Source: Vibrio sp. PID17_43 (GTDB lineage Bacteria > Pseudomonadota > Gammaproteobacteria > Enterobacterales > Vibrionaceae). Taken from it: a DNA stretch of 64,000 nucleotides. Location of the stretch: assembly GCF_002608565.1 (NCBI RefSeq), contig NZ_LIXM01000004.1, positions 124,001 through 188,000 on the forward strand, written 5' to 3'. A program made the position numbers and the translations under genes. Below the pieces are notes generated by a model. The model was not told where the DNA came from and searched no databases. It saw nothing but the letters and a program-made list of their open reading frames with translations. Of the stretch, positions 34,959 through 43,786 are shown in pieces. Numbering within the stretch: position 1 is the first letter of the stretch; each line of letters starts with the position of its first letter.

Positions 34959-35423
34959 AATTTGTGGTTGGAACCATCAGGCTGGGCCTTTGATCTAATA
35001 GGGGTATCGAAATATGGGTACTCCAATATGCTTCAGAGCCTGCTCCTCAACATTACGAACTCGAAGTCGCTCACCTCTACTGTAAAGACAATGGTCGCCA
35101 ACTTGTTGACCCTGTTCGGTTACCGAAGACCGTCACGAACAAAGAATACGTTCAAGAAATGGCACTTTATCTACAACAGACCCGAAAGAGTGTGCGTTCT
35201 GCCCACAGAGAGATGAGTGTACTCAGAGTAAGAACATGAAAAAGGTGATTACTCGGCATATCTATACAAATGTCGTAGATAGAGCAAACCAAATGTGCCT
35301 TTCAGCGTATGGACGGAAGACCTACAGATGGAGATAAGGTATCACAGGCACCGTTATGCTCGCTTCTGTGGGCTGAAGAACGTGCAAATGCTATGTTGGC
35401 TTGCAGCCGCCGCTCATACGAAA
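34959..35423 (+). pseudogene. Remnant of an IS1182-like transposase
   Basis: There is no intact gene, but transposase-like pieces appear in shifted frames. One is DPKECAFCPQRDECTQSKNM with KKVITRHIY (Cys-rich region, about 35190-35265). The other is RHRYARFCGLKNVQMLCWLA (about 35345-35410), which matches the RYARxRGLKxVQMxAxLAA end of such transposases. Stops and frame shifts separate them. The ends and inverted repeats of the element were not found. Confidence 0.5.
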
Positions 35424-35449
35424 GAACCCCACTTTTTAAAGTGGGGTTC
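35424..35449. terminator. Strong hairpin after the transposase remnant
   Basis: A 12-bp stem GAACCCCACTTT/AAAGTGGGGTTC with almost no loop. It may be the old terminator of the mobile element or its end. Confidence 0.6.
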
Positions 35450-35461
35450 GTCAGCAATCTG

Positions 35462-35491
35462 ACGCCACGCTAACAACGCGGCGTTTTTTTT
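35462..35491 (+). terminator. Second terminator in tandem
   Basis: Stem ACGCC.CG/CG.GGCGT followed by eight T. It lies directly after the first hairpin and a small CGTCAG/CTGACG dyad. Confidence 0.7.
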
Positions 35492-35574
35492 GGACATGAG
35501 TTGATTATTTAACATTCACAATTGGCTTAAAGTGATTACAATACGTCGGTCTTTATTTTCCGGCGATTCCACTC

Positions 35575-36249
35575 TTGAAACTCAGTAAACGACTCAATCA
35601 AATAGTACAACTTGTAGAGCCTAACTATACTCATATCTGGGATTGCTGCTGCGATCATGGGTTGCTCGGTACCGCTTTACTCAATAGTGACATCGCACCG
35701 AATATCCATTTTGTCGATATTGTCGAGCCGTTGGTATCGGCAGTGGAGAGCAAGCTGCAGCGCTTTTACTCCGACACATCAGCAGCTTGGCATGTGCACT
35801 GTTTGGATGTGGCGACATTGCCTTTGCATCAATATCCGGGTAAACATTTGGTGATCATCGCTGGTGTTGGCGGGGATTTGATCGCCGAGTTTGTACAAGC
35901 CATACATCAGCAATACCCAACACTCGATATCGATTTTATTCTGTGCCCTGTTCATCACCAATTTAAGCTGCGCCATGTTTTGAATCAACGCAACTTTGGC
36001 TTAAAAGACGAGGTGTTGGTAAAAGAAAATCACCGATTTTATGAAATTATCTATGTTTCATCTCAGCAGAGTTCGCAAGCAAAAGTGAGCTTAGTCGGTG
36101 ATAAAATTTGGTTGGCCGCCAATGAAGAACAAACGCGGTTGAGCAGAGAGTATTTGGACAAAACCCTAAACCATTACAACCGGATCCTGCAGGGCAACAA
36201 AAAAGACGTTGCTCAGATTGTAGAGAGTTATCAGTCGGTCATGCTCTGA
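35575..36249 (+). CDS. trmK: TrmK-family tRNA (adenine-N1)-methyltransferase
   Basis: The 224-residue SAM-dependent enzyme resembles TrmK, which methylates N1 of A22 in tRNA. It shows KLSKRLNQIVQLV at the start, SAM motif CDHGLLGTAL, FVDIVEPLV, the VIIAGVGGDLIAEF loop and ILCPVHHQFKLRHVL. The C-terminal helical part (EYLDKTLNHYNRIL) matches the coiled end of the family. The start is TTG 35575, since the family begins MKLSKRL and no ATG is available; the ribosome site is weak, so expression may be low. Confidence 0.85.
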   Translation: MKLSKRLNQIVQLVEPNYTHIWDCCCDHGLLGTALLNSDIAPNIHFVDIVEPLVSAVESKLQRFYSDTSAAWHVHCLDVATLPLHQYPGKHLVIIAGVGGDLIAEFVQAIHQQYPTLDIDFILCPVHHQFKLRHVLNQRNFGLKDEVLVKENHRFYEIIYVSSQQSSQAKVSLVGDKIWLAANEEQTRLSREYLDKTLNHYNRILQGNKKDVAQIVESYQSVML

Positions 36250-36693
36250 TATTTGAATAGAGTGTCGTTGTTGCGATTACTGCACGATTGAACATGGGCG
36301 ACGTGAGGGAAGGTTGAGCTGACTACAACGCCAATCTCATGCTACTAGCTCTGTTCTTAGCGGACGAATCTTCTCGTTCTTTCTCTCTTTTTTCTTCATT
36401 TTACGCAGTCTTTGTTCTGCTCGTTTTCCCTTGTTCGCTCGTCACTTTTATCAGCCTATTTGTTTTTTCTTTTTATATTCAGTGCAATTACAAAAAATGC
36501 ACCATAATTGGAGTTATTGACATGTTTGTATATAGCAAGGGAGGGTAATAGCACCCCCTGAAATGAGTTTCGTGATAACGCAGTGGTGAGTGGCATGAGT
36601 ACGGCAGGCTGGTGGAATCAACTGGCCCAAAGGTAGAAATACCTCAACGTCTCCGAAGGCCTTAAGGCGTTGGACTTTTCGTAAGGAGAAAGC
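36250..36693. other. Intergenic region upstream of doeA with possible structured leader
   Basis: The first part is T-rich (36360-36480). From about 36530 the base use changes and several short stems can be drawn: GGGT/ACCC at 36544-36556, GGTA/TACC at 36633-36644 and the palindrome GCCTTAAGGC near 36659. No known riboswitch could be assigned. A 69-codon frame here is not supported. Confidence 0.4.
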
Positions 36694-37881
36694 ATGAGAG
36701 GCGTTGCTTTGCATTTTTCACTGGATGAGTTCCAGGATCGGCTAACGAAAGTTCGGTTATCGATGGAAGAGCAGGAACTGGATCTTTTGATCATCCACGA
36801 CCCGTCGAATATGGCGTGGTTAACCGGGTATGACGGTTGGTCTTTCTATGTGCCTCAATGCGTGGTGGTGGCAACGACGGGAGAGCCTGTTTGGTTTGGG
36901 CGTTGTCAAGATGCTAACGGGGCATATCGAACAGCGTATATGTCAGCGGAGAATATAACCTACTATCCCGATCACTATGTGATGAACCCACCGCTCCATC
37001 CGATGGATTGCTTAGTTGAGGGCGTACTCGAGCCAAGGCTTTGGGATCGCGGCCGTATCGGTGTGGAAAAAGATAATTACTACTTCAGTGCCACGGCTTA
37101 CGAATCGCTGACCACTCACCTACCTAATGCTCGATTATTAGATGCAACAGGCTTAGTGAACTGGTGCCGCGCTGTAAAATCGGATCAAGAGTTAGCGTAT
37201 ATGTATCGCGCGGCGCGTATTGTCGAGAACATGCACCGGGTCGCGTTTGAGATGATTGAACCTGGCCTGCCAAAGCACCACCTCGTGGCTGAAATTAACC
37301 GACAAGCGGTACTTGGCCATGAAGAACATTTTGGCGATTACACCGCCATTGTGCCGTTATTGCCCTCCGGTTCTGACGCCTCTGCGCCGCATCTGACCTG
37401 GGATGACCGGCCGTTTCAAAAAGGGGAAGGCACCTTCTTTGAAATCGCTGGGGCTCACCGCCGCTACCATTGCCCGCTTTCTCGTACTATTTTTTTGGGT
37501 GAACCCGATGACAAATTTAAGCGCGCCGACGAAGCGCTGACACGTGGTATTGAAGCGGGGTTGGAAGTTGCGAAACTAGGAAACACCTGCGCAGATATCG
37601 CCAATGCACTCAATCAGGTTCTGGACAAGGCGGGGTTCTCACGCGAGGGAGCGCGCTGCGGATACCCTATCGGCTTGAGCTACCCGCCAGACTGGGGCGA
37701 GCGAACCATGAGTTTACGAGACACCGATGGGACACCCCTTGAAGAAGGCATGACATTCCACTTTATGCCGGGGTTATGGTTTGAGGACTGGGGATTAGAA
37801 ACCACAGAGAGTATTGTGATCACAAAAGAGGGCGCAAAAACCTTGTGTGATTTCCCTCGCCACTTATTCATTAAACATTAG
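36694..37881 (+). CDS. doeA: Ectoine hydrolase (M24 / creatinase-like)
   Basis: DoeA opens the ectoine ring to give N-alpha-acetyl-diaminobutyrate. The 395-residue product has the creatinase N-terminal domain (LDLLIIHDPSNMAWLTGYDG) and a pita-bread C-terminal domain (HFGDYTAIVPLLPSGSDAS, FFEIAGAHRRYHCPLSRTIF, YPIGLSYPPDWGERTM, TFHFMPGLWFEDWGLETTES). The metal-site residues of true aminopeptidases are altered, as in this family. AAGGAG precedes the ATG. It is followed by an Lrp regulator and a class III aminotransferase in the usual doe context. Assignment is strong by motif and neighbours. Confidence 0.88.
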   Translation: MRGVALHFSLDEFQDRLTKVRLSMEEQELDLLIIHDPSNMAWLTGYDGWSFYVPQCVVVATTGEPVWFGRCQDANGAYRTAYMSAENITYYPDHYVMNPPLHPMDCLVEGVLEPRLWDRGRIGVEKDNYYFSATAYESLTTHLPNARLLDATGLVNWCRAVKSDQELAYMYRAARIVENMHRVAFEMIEPGLPKHHLVAEINRQAVLGHEEHFGDYTAIVPLLPSGSDASAPHLTWDDRPFQKGEGTFFEIAGAHRRYHCPLSRTIFLGEPDDKFKRADEALTRGIEAGLEVAKLGNTCADIANALNQVLDKAGFSREGARCGYPIGLSYPPDWGERTMSLRDTDGTPLEEGMTFHFMPGLWFEDWGLETTESIVITKEGAKTLCDFPRHLFIKH

Positions 37882-37992
37882 AGTCACTTCATTCAACTTG
37901 AGCCGCAGAAAAGTAGGGAAGAAGAGGGTTGTAGTGATGGGCGAAGACGGTGATGAACAACACTTATACTCCCATGATAAGGAGGGGTAACC

Positions 37993-38481
37993 ATGCGTCT
38001 TGATCGTTATGACGTTAAAATTCTACAAATTCTTCATGATAATGGGCGCATTACCAAATCCCACCTTGCCGAAGCGATTAACCTGTCAGTCAGCCCCTGC
38101 TGGGAGCGTGTCAAAAAGCTCGAAGAGGCTGGTATCATTGAAGGTTACGGAGCAAAAGTAAATACGGATGTGTTGTTTAAACACACCTCAGTGATGGTTG
38201 AAGTGACGCTAAAAGAACATAGCGCCCAAGCCTTCAGACGCTTTGAACAACTGGTACAACATACCCCAGAGGTGACAGATTGTTACGCCACTGGCGGCGG
38301 CATCGATTATATCCTCAAAGTTCAATCGGAAGACATTGATCAATACCAACGGTTGATCGATAACTGGTTAGATTCAGAAGTCGGCATTGAACGCTACTTT
38401 ACCTACATCGTGACGAAAACCATTAAAAGCCATTCTGTCTCTTTAGACATCAATCCAAACTCGCTCACTTTAAATGGTTAG
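37993..38481 (+). CDS. doeX: Lrp/AsnC-family regulator of the ectoine genes (DoeX-like)
   Basis: The 162-residue regulator has a winged HTH (YDVKILQILHDNGRITKSHL, VSPCWERVKKLEEAGIIEGY) and a RAM domain (VMVEVTLKEHSAQAFRRFEQ, VTDCYATGGGIDYILKV). A strong AAGGAGG site precedes the ATG, and it lies 111 bp after doeA in the same direction. In other bacteria DoeX answers to acetyl-diaminobutyrate or diaminobutyrate and controls doe/ect genes. A perfect palindrome at 38640-38651 before the aminotransferase is a candidate target. Confidence 0.82.
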   Translation: MRLDRYDVKILQILHDNGRITKSHLAEAINLSVSPCWERVKKLEEAGIIEGYGAKVNTDVLFKHTSVMVEVTLKEHSAQAFRRFEQLVQHTPEVTDCYATGGGIDYILKVQSEDIDQYQRLIDNWLDSEVGIERYFTYIVTKTIKSHSVSLDINPNSLTLNG

Positions 38482-38639
38482 CCTCGCGTAACGGTGTGCA
38501 GAAAAAAATGCATGTATTTTCCTCTTAAACAGAAAGTTTTGTCCTCCTCTTTGGCGTCATCAGAAATATTCGGAATATTTCCTCCTCTACAGTGTATCTA
38601 TATGTCGGATTTCTATGACTTTGAGTACTCATTCATATG

Positions 38640-38651
38640 GGTATCGATACC
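38640..38651. promoter_or_regulatory. Candidate operator GGTATCGATACC
   Basis: A perfect 12-bp palindrome, followed closely by a related ATGATCGATACAT, 75 bp before the aminotransferase start. The position suits binding by the Lrp regulator encoded just upstream. Confidence 0.4.
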
Positions 38652-38726
38652 ATAATGATCGATACATCTGAGTATTTAAAGGAGTCGTAAGTTCTCACGG
38701 CTGCGTGAAGGCGCAAGGGGAAAATC

Positions 38727-40133
38727 ATGAATGACAAAACGCAACAACTATTGGATATCGATCGTCAACGCGTATTTCACGCCTCAACGCATCTAAAGCA
38801 ATATGCCTGTGGGGAATTGCCGGGGAGAATCATCACAGGTGCAAGCGGCATTCGTATCACCGACTCAGAAGGAACGGAGTTAATAGACGGTTTTGCTGGA
38901 TTGTATTGTGTCAATATCGGTTATGGCCGACTAGAAATGGCAGAGGCCATTTATGAGCAGGCAAAGCAATTGGCGTATTACCATACCTATGTGGGGCACA
39001 CCAACGAAGCACTGGTTAAACTCTCTGATCGCATCATTAAAATGGCACCAGAGGGCATGAGCAGAGTCTATTATGGCATGTCAGGAAGTGATGCCAATGA
39101 AACTCAGCTTAAACTGGTGTGGTATTACAACAATGTGCGTGGACGACCAGAGAAGAAAAAAATCATCTCACGCGATCGTGGTTATCACGGCTCTAGCATT
39201 GCTTCTGGTTCGATGACCGGACTCCCCCTTTTTCATGCGCACTTTGACCTGCCACTAGACCGGATCAAACATACGCTTGCCCCTTACTATTATCGCCGAG
39301 AAGATGAGAGCTTATCTGAGTTAGATTTTTCGCAGTATTGTGCTGATCAACTTGAAACACGGATTCTTGCAGAAGGGCCAGACACCGTTGCCGCGATGAT
39401 TGCAGAACCTGTGCTGGGAACGGGAGGAATAGTGCCACCTCCGCGAGGCTATTGGCCGGCAATCCGTAAAGTATTAGATAAATATGATGTGCTTTTAATT
39501 GCCGATGAAGTGGTGTGCGGCTTTGGTCGTCTTGGCGCGAGTTTTGGCTCGATACATTATGATATGAAACCGGATTTGATGACAGTCGCGAAAGGGCTTA
39601 CATCGGCCTACCAACCGTTATCTGGAGTGATAGTTGGTGAGCGAGTGTGGCATGTACTCGAAAACGGAACTGAACAATGGGGAGCAATCGGTCATGGTTA
39701 CACCTATTCCGGTCATCCAATGGGAGCGGCAGCGGCAAACTGCAATTTAGACATCATTGAGCGAGAGGGCTTAGTGAGTAACGCCGCAGAAGTCGGGGCC
39801 TATTTACAGCAACGAATGGCCGACACATTCAGTGACCATCCGCTGGTGGGGGACTCTCGTGGTGTGGGCATGTTGCATGCCTTAGAGTTCTCTGCAAATA
39901 AGCGCAATCGTGAACATTTCGATCCAAACTTGAAAGTGGGTTCCCAAATCGCCGCCGCTTGTCTAGAGCAAGGTTTAATTGCCCGTGCCATGCCACATGG
40001 CGATATTCTTGGCTTTGCACCGCCGTTGATTACTACTCGTGCAGACATCGATATGATGATTGATAAAGCCCATCAAGCAATCAGCAAAGTGATGGATCGT
40101 TTGGTTACCTCGAATCAGTGGCAGCCGAAATAA
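38727..40133 (+). CDS. doeD: Class III aminotransferase, ectoine-degradation type (DoeD-like)
   Basis: The 468-residue PLP enzyme shows the class III features: substrate region HTYVGHTNEALVKLSDRI, PLP phosphate site YYGMSGSDANETQLKL, the conserved Asp in VLLIADEVVCGFGR and the PLP Lys in DLMTVAKGLTSAYQPLSG. In the doe pathway DoeD converts diaminobutyrate to aspartate semialdehyde. It begins with an AAGGGGA site. The deacetylase (doeB) and dehydrogenase (doeC) genes of the full pathway are not next to it, so the exact substrate is inferred from neighbours. Confidence 0.8.
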   Translation: MNDKTQQLLDIDRQRVFHASTHLKQYACGELPGRIITGASGIRITDSEGTELIDGFAGLYCVNIGYGRLEMAEAIYEQAKQLAYYHTYVGHTNEALVKLSDRIIKMAPEGMSRVYYGMSGSDANETQLKLVWYYNNVRGRPEKKKIISRDRGYHGSSIASGSMTGLPLFHAHFDLPLDRIKHTLAPYYYRREDESLSELDFSQYCADQLETRILAEGPDTVAAMIAEPVLGTGGIVPPPRGYWPAIRKVLDKYDVLLIADEVVCGFGRLGASFGSIHYDMKPDLMTVAKGLTSAYQPLSGVIVGERVWHVLENGTEQWGAIGHGYTYSGHPMGAAAANCNLDIIEREGLVSNAAEVGAYLQQRMADTFSDHPLVGDSRGVGMLHALEFSANKRNREHFDPNLKVGSQIAAACLEQGLIARAMPHGDILGFAPPLITTRADIDMMIDKAHQAISKVMDRLVTSNQWQPK

Positions 40134-40670
40134 AGTGGTCGTACAAGCAACGCATTCTCACTGAATCACGCATCTCGAGGTTAGTTATAAATTGGAAGGG
40201 GTGACAAGTGCTAAAACTGATCCTATATTTGGAAGCAGAGGGCTAGGGTACACACACGTTGTTTACCATTGGGGCCAGAAGGACACCGATGGTTACTGCT
40301 TCTACTAGCGATGTCAGACTTTTTCTCTAAAGTGATTTAGGTGACGGAAAAAGTTTGATTTAGTGAAAGAAGATCGCGTGTTAGGCGTGCTCGAGTGAGT
40401 TACTTAGCCCTTGTAGAGCTAAAGAAGTTAGGATTCATTGAAAAAGTAAAAAAGTAGTTGTATGAAATTTATGCTTCTGCTAGTATACCGCGCAGTTGTT
40501 CAAAGAGTTATTAAATGCAGCATCAAGTACAAGTAAAGCTTCCACTACGAAATAACCATTTTTGTAGTTAGATGTTTCCCTTTTATTTTAGCGTATCATG
40601 ATATAATTCAACTCATTAACATATTGTTAATAATGAACTTTTACTCAAAATAAACTAATAGGGGCATAAC
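40134..40670. other. Region upstream of the cold-shock gene, with gene debris
   Basis: There is no intact gene. A diverged repeat copy lies at 40169-40184, and around 40395-40460 a short frame (LALVELKKLGFIEKVKK) looks like the end of a lost protein. The last 200 bp are AT-rich and should hold the cold-shock promoter and leader, including TTAACA-TAT-TGTTAA at 40616-40630. Confidence 0.45.
40169..40184. repeat. Intergenic repeat fragment (CGCATCTCGAGGTTAG)
   Basis: Partial copy of the window's repeat; only the GCATCTCGAGGTT core is kept. Confidence 0.3.
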
Positions 40671-40883
40671 ATGTCTAATTCAAATACTGGTATCGTAAAA
40701 TGGTTCAACGAAGAGAAAGGCTTCGGTTTCATCACTCAAGATAACGGCGGCGCTGACGTATTCGTTCACTTCCGTTCTATCGCTTCTGAAGGTTTCAAAA
40801 CTCTGAAAGAAGGCCAAAAAGTGTCTTTCGAAGTTGAACAAGGTCAAAAAGGCCCACAAGCTAGCAACGTTATCGCTCTTTAA
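40671..40883 (+). CDS. Cold-shock domain protein (CspA family)
   Basis: The 70-residue OB-fold protein has both nucleic-acid motifs, KGFGFIT and DVFVHF, and the family ends ([21 protein letters not shown]). It should melt RNA secondary structure in the cold or in growth transitions. A GGGGC purine site precedes the ATG, and an AT-rich upstream region suggests the long leader common to csp genes. It has its own terminator. Confidence 0.95.
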   Translation: MSNSNTGIVKWFNEEKGFGFITQDNGGADVFVHFRSIASEGFKTLKEGQKVSFEVEQGQKGPQASNVIAL

Positions 40884-40917
40884 TTAGGCGAAGCTGTGTA
40901 AGCTTAAAAGAATATAG

Positions 40918-40946
40918 AAGGTCGCTTATTATTAGCGGCCTTTTTT
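40918..40946 (+). terminator. Terminator of the cold-shock gene
   Basis: Stem AAGGTCGCT/AGCGGCCTT (one G-T pair) with a 7-nt loop and TTTTTT. Confidence 0.87.
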
Positions 40947-41046
40947 GTATCTGTCGTATAGCAATCCTCCCCTTCGAGCCCAGTATTTTGGCATCGTCGA
41001 TGTTGAATATAAGAGGAGGGATAGTGAGCCGAATCTACCTATTGTT

Positions 41047-41466
41047 TCAGTTCGATAAGTTACGCAGCTTTGGGTCGTCTGAAAGGTATTCGACAAATTC
41101 GATTTCAAAGCCTGAAGGGTCAACAAAATAGACGTTCTTACGGTATGGTTCTTCAGCGCCGGGGTTGGCAATTTGATAACCTGCTTCAACCAGTCTTTTC
41201 GTCACGCCATCAATGTCGTTGGTCACATACGCGAAATGCGCTAGCCCGACTTGATAACCGCTTAGATCGCGATTCTTCCCTTCGCCATGATCGCTCATCG
41301 CAATGTATTGGTACTCATCACCAAAGTGGATCCAGTTTCTTGGTTTTCCGCTCCATTCGCCTTTGCCTTCGTCACGCACATACCAATGTGGAAATGCCGC
41401 TTGGTAAAACTTTAACATTTCAGGGATGTCCTTAACCACTAAGTTCACATGTTCGAGTTGGATCAT
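41047..41466 (-). CDS. VOC-family (glyoxalase/dioxygenase fold) protein
   Basis: The 139-residue metalloprotein shows paired beta-alpha-beta-beta-beta modules: IQLEHVNLVVKDIPEMLKFY at the start and LAHFAYVTNDIDGVTKRLVE in the second half. The metal ligands are likely the His in EHVNLVV, His in LAHFAYV and Glu in GFEIEFVEY. ATG 41466 follows AAGGAG; an in-frame ATG six codons earlier overlaps that site. The substrate is unknown. Confidence 0.85.
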   Translation of the reverse strand: MIQLEHVNLVVKDIPEMLKFYQAAFPHWYVRDEGKGEWSGKPRNWIHFGDEYQYIAMSDHGEGKNRDLSGYQVGLAHFAYVTNDIDGVTKRLVEAGYQIANPGAEEPYRKNVYFVDPSGFEIEFVEYLSDDPKLRNLSN

Positions 41467-41629
41467 GGTTTGCTCCTTTGTCATTTTTTAACCAACGAAG
41501 AATAGGTTAAAACCTCAAGTTAAGTGGAGGTAAAGGGCTTTTTCATTTTTTTATGTTGAATGGATTATGTACTTGCGATTTGGTTCAAACTATTGCTTGT
41601 TATGGCCTTTTGCGAATTGTTTTTACAGA

Positions 41630-41762
41630 TGCTTGCGGTAAGTAGATTCCGTATCATGCTCCTTCGTCGCTGTACGGAATGACGCAGTGGGATTGAGCAT
41701 AGGACTCGCGATGTCATTCTGAAAGAGCCAAAGCGAGTATTCAGAATCTGCTTGAAGCGTGC
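41630..41762. repeat. Nested inverted repeat element (MITE-like)
   Basis: Two related units face each other. Unit A (41641-41684) begins AGTAGATTCCGTATCATGCT and ends GTACGGAATGACG. Unit B (41712-41753, minus strand) begins AGCAGATTCTGAATACTCG and ends CAGAATGACA. Each unit is itself a dyad (ATTCCGTA/TACGGAAT and ATTCTGAA/TTCAGAAT). This is typical of small non-coding repeats that spread through a genome. Confidence 0.6.
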
Positions 41763-41892
41763 AGTGATGCTGGTGGTTTGAATGGGACAAATCATGTGGG
41801 CTGGATCAGTTTTTCCGGTTTCTTTCCCATATGACGTTATATGGAGCTTGGGTGCGGTATCTATTTGAATATAATATGATTTCATCAAGAAA

Positions 41893-41923
41893 CAAAAAAA
41901 GCCAGCAGTTAATATCTGCTGGC
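41893..41923 (-). terminator. Terminator of ahpF
   Basis: Stem GCCAGCAG/CTGCTGGC with a 7-nt loop, followed on the minus strand by seven T. It lies about 125 bp past the ahpF stop. Confidence 0.85.
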
Positions 41924-42047
41924 AAAGTTTTTGGGCTTCTAGGTTTTTGCATTTATTTCTTGTTACTCATCGCTGTCACGGTGCCCCGATTGGTTTTCCA
42001 GGGAAGAAAACACAGCACCGTGCGCTTTGTGCTTAAGAAACTGGAGA

Positions 42048-43616
42048 TTAACCTTGCTTACGGATCAGGTAGTCAAATGCGCCTAAGCTTGCTTTTGCAC
42101 CTTCCCCCATCGCAATGATGATCTGTTTGTAAGGAACGGTTGTAGCGTCACCCGCTGCGAAGACACCTTCTAGGCTAGTATCGCCACGGCTACCGACTTC
42201 AATTTCGCCACGCTCAGATAGCGCTACTTCTGAATCTTTTAGCCATTCGGTGTTTGGCACTAGACCGATTTGGACAAAGATACCTGACAGTTCGATCTCT
42301 TGGATTTCATCTGTGTTGCGGTCTTTGTACTTCAAGCTGGTTACGCGAGTGCCGTCACCCACGACTTCTGTGGTTTGTGCCATCGTAATGATGTCTACGT
42401 TTGGTAGTGAATTCGCTTTGTCGATAAGCACTTGGTCTGCACGAAGTACGTCTGCGAATTCAAGAACCGTTACGTGTTCTACGATACCAGCAAGGTCGAT
42501 AGCGGCTTCGATGCCTGAGTTACCACCACCGATAACCGCGGTTTTCTTGCCTTTGAACAATGGACCGTCACAGTGTGGGCAGTACGCGACGCCTTTGTTG
42601 CGGTACTCTTGCTCACCCGGAACGTTCATTTCACGCCAGCGTGCACCAGGGCTAAGGATGACACTCTTACTCTTCAGCGTTGCGCCGCTTTCAAGTTGAA
42701 TATGAATCAAACCATCTTCTGTGTGTGCAGCGCCCATCAGCTTCTCTGCTTGTTGTTCAGTCACGACGTCTACGTCGTATTCTTTTAGGTGTTCTGCTAG
42801 GTCAGTTGCCAGTTTTGGACCTTCAGTGCGTTTTACCGAAATGAAGTTCTCAATTGCCATGGTGTCCATAACCTGACCACCAAAGCGTTTAGCGACAACG
42901 CCAGTACGAATACCTTTACGAGCGGCGTATAGAGCAGCTGCGCTACCACCAGGACCACCGCCGACAACAAGTACGTCGTATGGGTCTTTTTCGCTCAGTG
43001 CTTTCGCGGCTTTCTCGCTCGCGCCGTCATCCACTTTGTTTAGGATTTCAGTCAGAGACATACGACCTTGACCGAATAGCTCACCGTTCACGAATACGCT
43101 TGGTACTGCCATGATGTCACGCTTCTTCACTTCATCTTGGAACAAACCACCGTCGATCATGGTTGCTTTTACTTTCGGATTGATCGCCGCCATCATGTTG
43201 AACGCTTGAACCACGTCCGGACAGTTTTGACACGACAGTGAAATGAAGATTTCTACGTCTAGCTCTTTGTCTAGTGCTGCGATTTGCTCGATGACTTCCT
43301 GCTCTAGTTTGATTGGGTGACCGCCAGAGTGAAGCAGTGCCAATACGAGAGAGGTAAATTCGTGACCCATTGGCAATCCTGCAAAGCGTAGTGCTGTACC
43401 TTTTGCTGGGTTAGTTACCGCCATCACTGGTTTACGTGCGCTTGTGTTGTCGTCACGTTCAACGGTGATTAGGTCGCTCATCTCTGCGATTTGGTTCGCT
43501 AGAGATAGAATATCCTTCGATGCTTTGCTTTCATCTAGACTAACCACTAAACGAACTTCTTCTTTTACATTAGCCAGATATTGTTTGAGTTGTTGTTGGA
43601 TCGCTTGGTCTAACAT
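42048..43616 (-). CDS. ahpF: Alkyl hydroperoxide reductase subunit F
   Basis: AhpF passes electrons from NADH through FAD and two disulfides to AhpC. The 522-residue flavoprotein has the N-terminal twin thioredoxin-like domain with redox pair SCQNCPDVV, the FAD site ([17 protein letters not shown]), the second redox pair YCPHCDGP, the NADH site ([12 protein letters not shown]) and the C-terminal FAD motif ([16 protein letters not shown]). It lies 170 nt downstream of ahpC on the same strand, with a hairpin between them. Confidence 0.97.
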   Translation of the reverse strand: MLDQAIQQQLKQYLANVKEEVRLVVSLDESKASKDILSLANQIAEMSDLITVERDDNTSARKPVMAVTNPAKGTALRFAGLPMGHEFTSLVLALLHSGGHPIKLEQEVIEQIAALDKELDVEIFISLSCQNCPDVVQAFNMMAAINPKVKATMIDGGLFQDEVKKRDIMAVPSVFVNGELFGQGRMSLTEILNKVDDGASEKAAKALSEKDPYDVLVVGGGPGGSAAALYAARKGIRTGVVAKRFGGQVMDTMAIENFISVKRTEGPKLATDLAEHLKEYDVDVVTEQQAEKLMGAAHTEDGLIHIQLESGATLKSKSVILSPGARWREMNVPGEQEYRNKGVAYCPHCDGPLFKGKKTAVIGGGNSGIEAAIDLAGIVEHVTVLEFADVLRADQVLIDKANSLPNVDIITMAQTTEVVGDGTRVTSLKYKDRNTDEIQEIELSGIFVQIGLVPNTEWLKDSEVALSERGEIEVGSRGDTSLEGVFAAGDATTVPYKQIIIAMGEGAKASLGAFDYLIRKQG

Positions 43617-43733
43617 AGCTGTTACTACCTTAAAAATATTAAAAAGTGGTTACTGTAGATAAAACCTGAGGGGGAGAGAGCAAATCAGGCAGAAGGTCGT
43701 CAAGGTATCTAACCTGAAGTGCTCTCTTATTCA

Positions 43734-43771
43734 GTTCTAATCAGAAAAAGGAAATCGGAACTGATTAGAAC
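43734..43771 (-). promoter_or_regulatory. Hairpin between ahpC and ahpF
   Basis: A perfect 11-bp stem GTTCTAATCAG/CTGATTAGAAC with a 16-nt loop follows the ahpC stop by 15 nt. It has no T-run. It could protect the ahpC message or partly stop transcription, giving more AhpC than AhpF. Confidence 0.5.
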
Positions 43772-43786
43772 TTAAATTTCAGTGGC

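Larger units (their letters stand above)
41467..42047. other. Gene-free region with nested inverted repeat and terminator
   Basis: About 580 bp without a supported gene. It holds the repeat at 41630-41762 and the ahpF terminator at 41893-41923. A 107-codon minus-strand frame covers the repeat and is not credible. Confidence 0.6.

Noticed and set aside
36339-36548. 69-codon hydrophobic frame before doeA
   Set aside because: It arises from a T-rich stretch coding for Phe, Leu and Ser; no ribosome site.
36530-36693. Known riboswitch (TPP, glycine, guanidine, THF) before doeA
   Set aside because: None of the conserved core sequences could be found; kept only as a possible structured leader.
41565-41888. 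107-codon minus-strand frame after the VOC gene
   Set aside because: It is made of the nested inverted repeat and has no family-like sequence.
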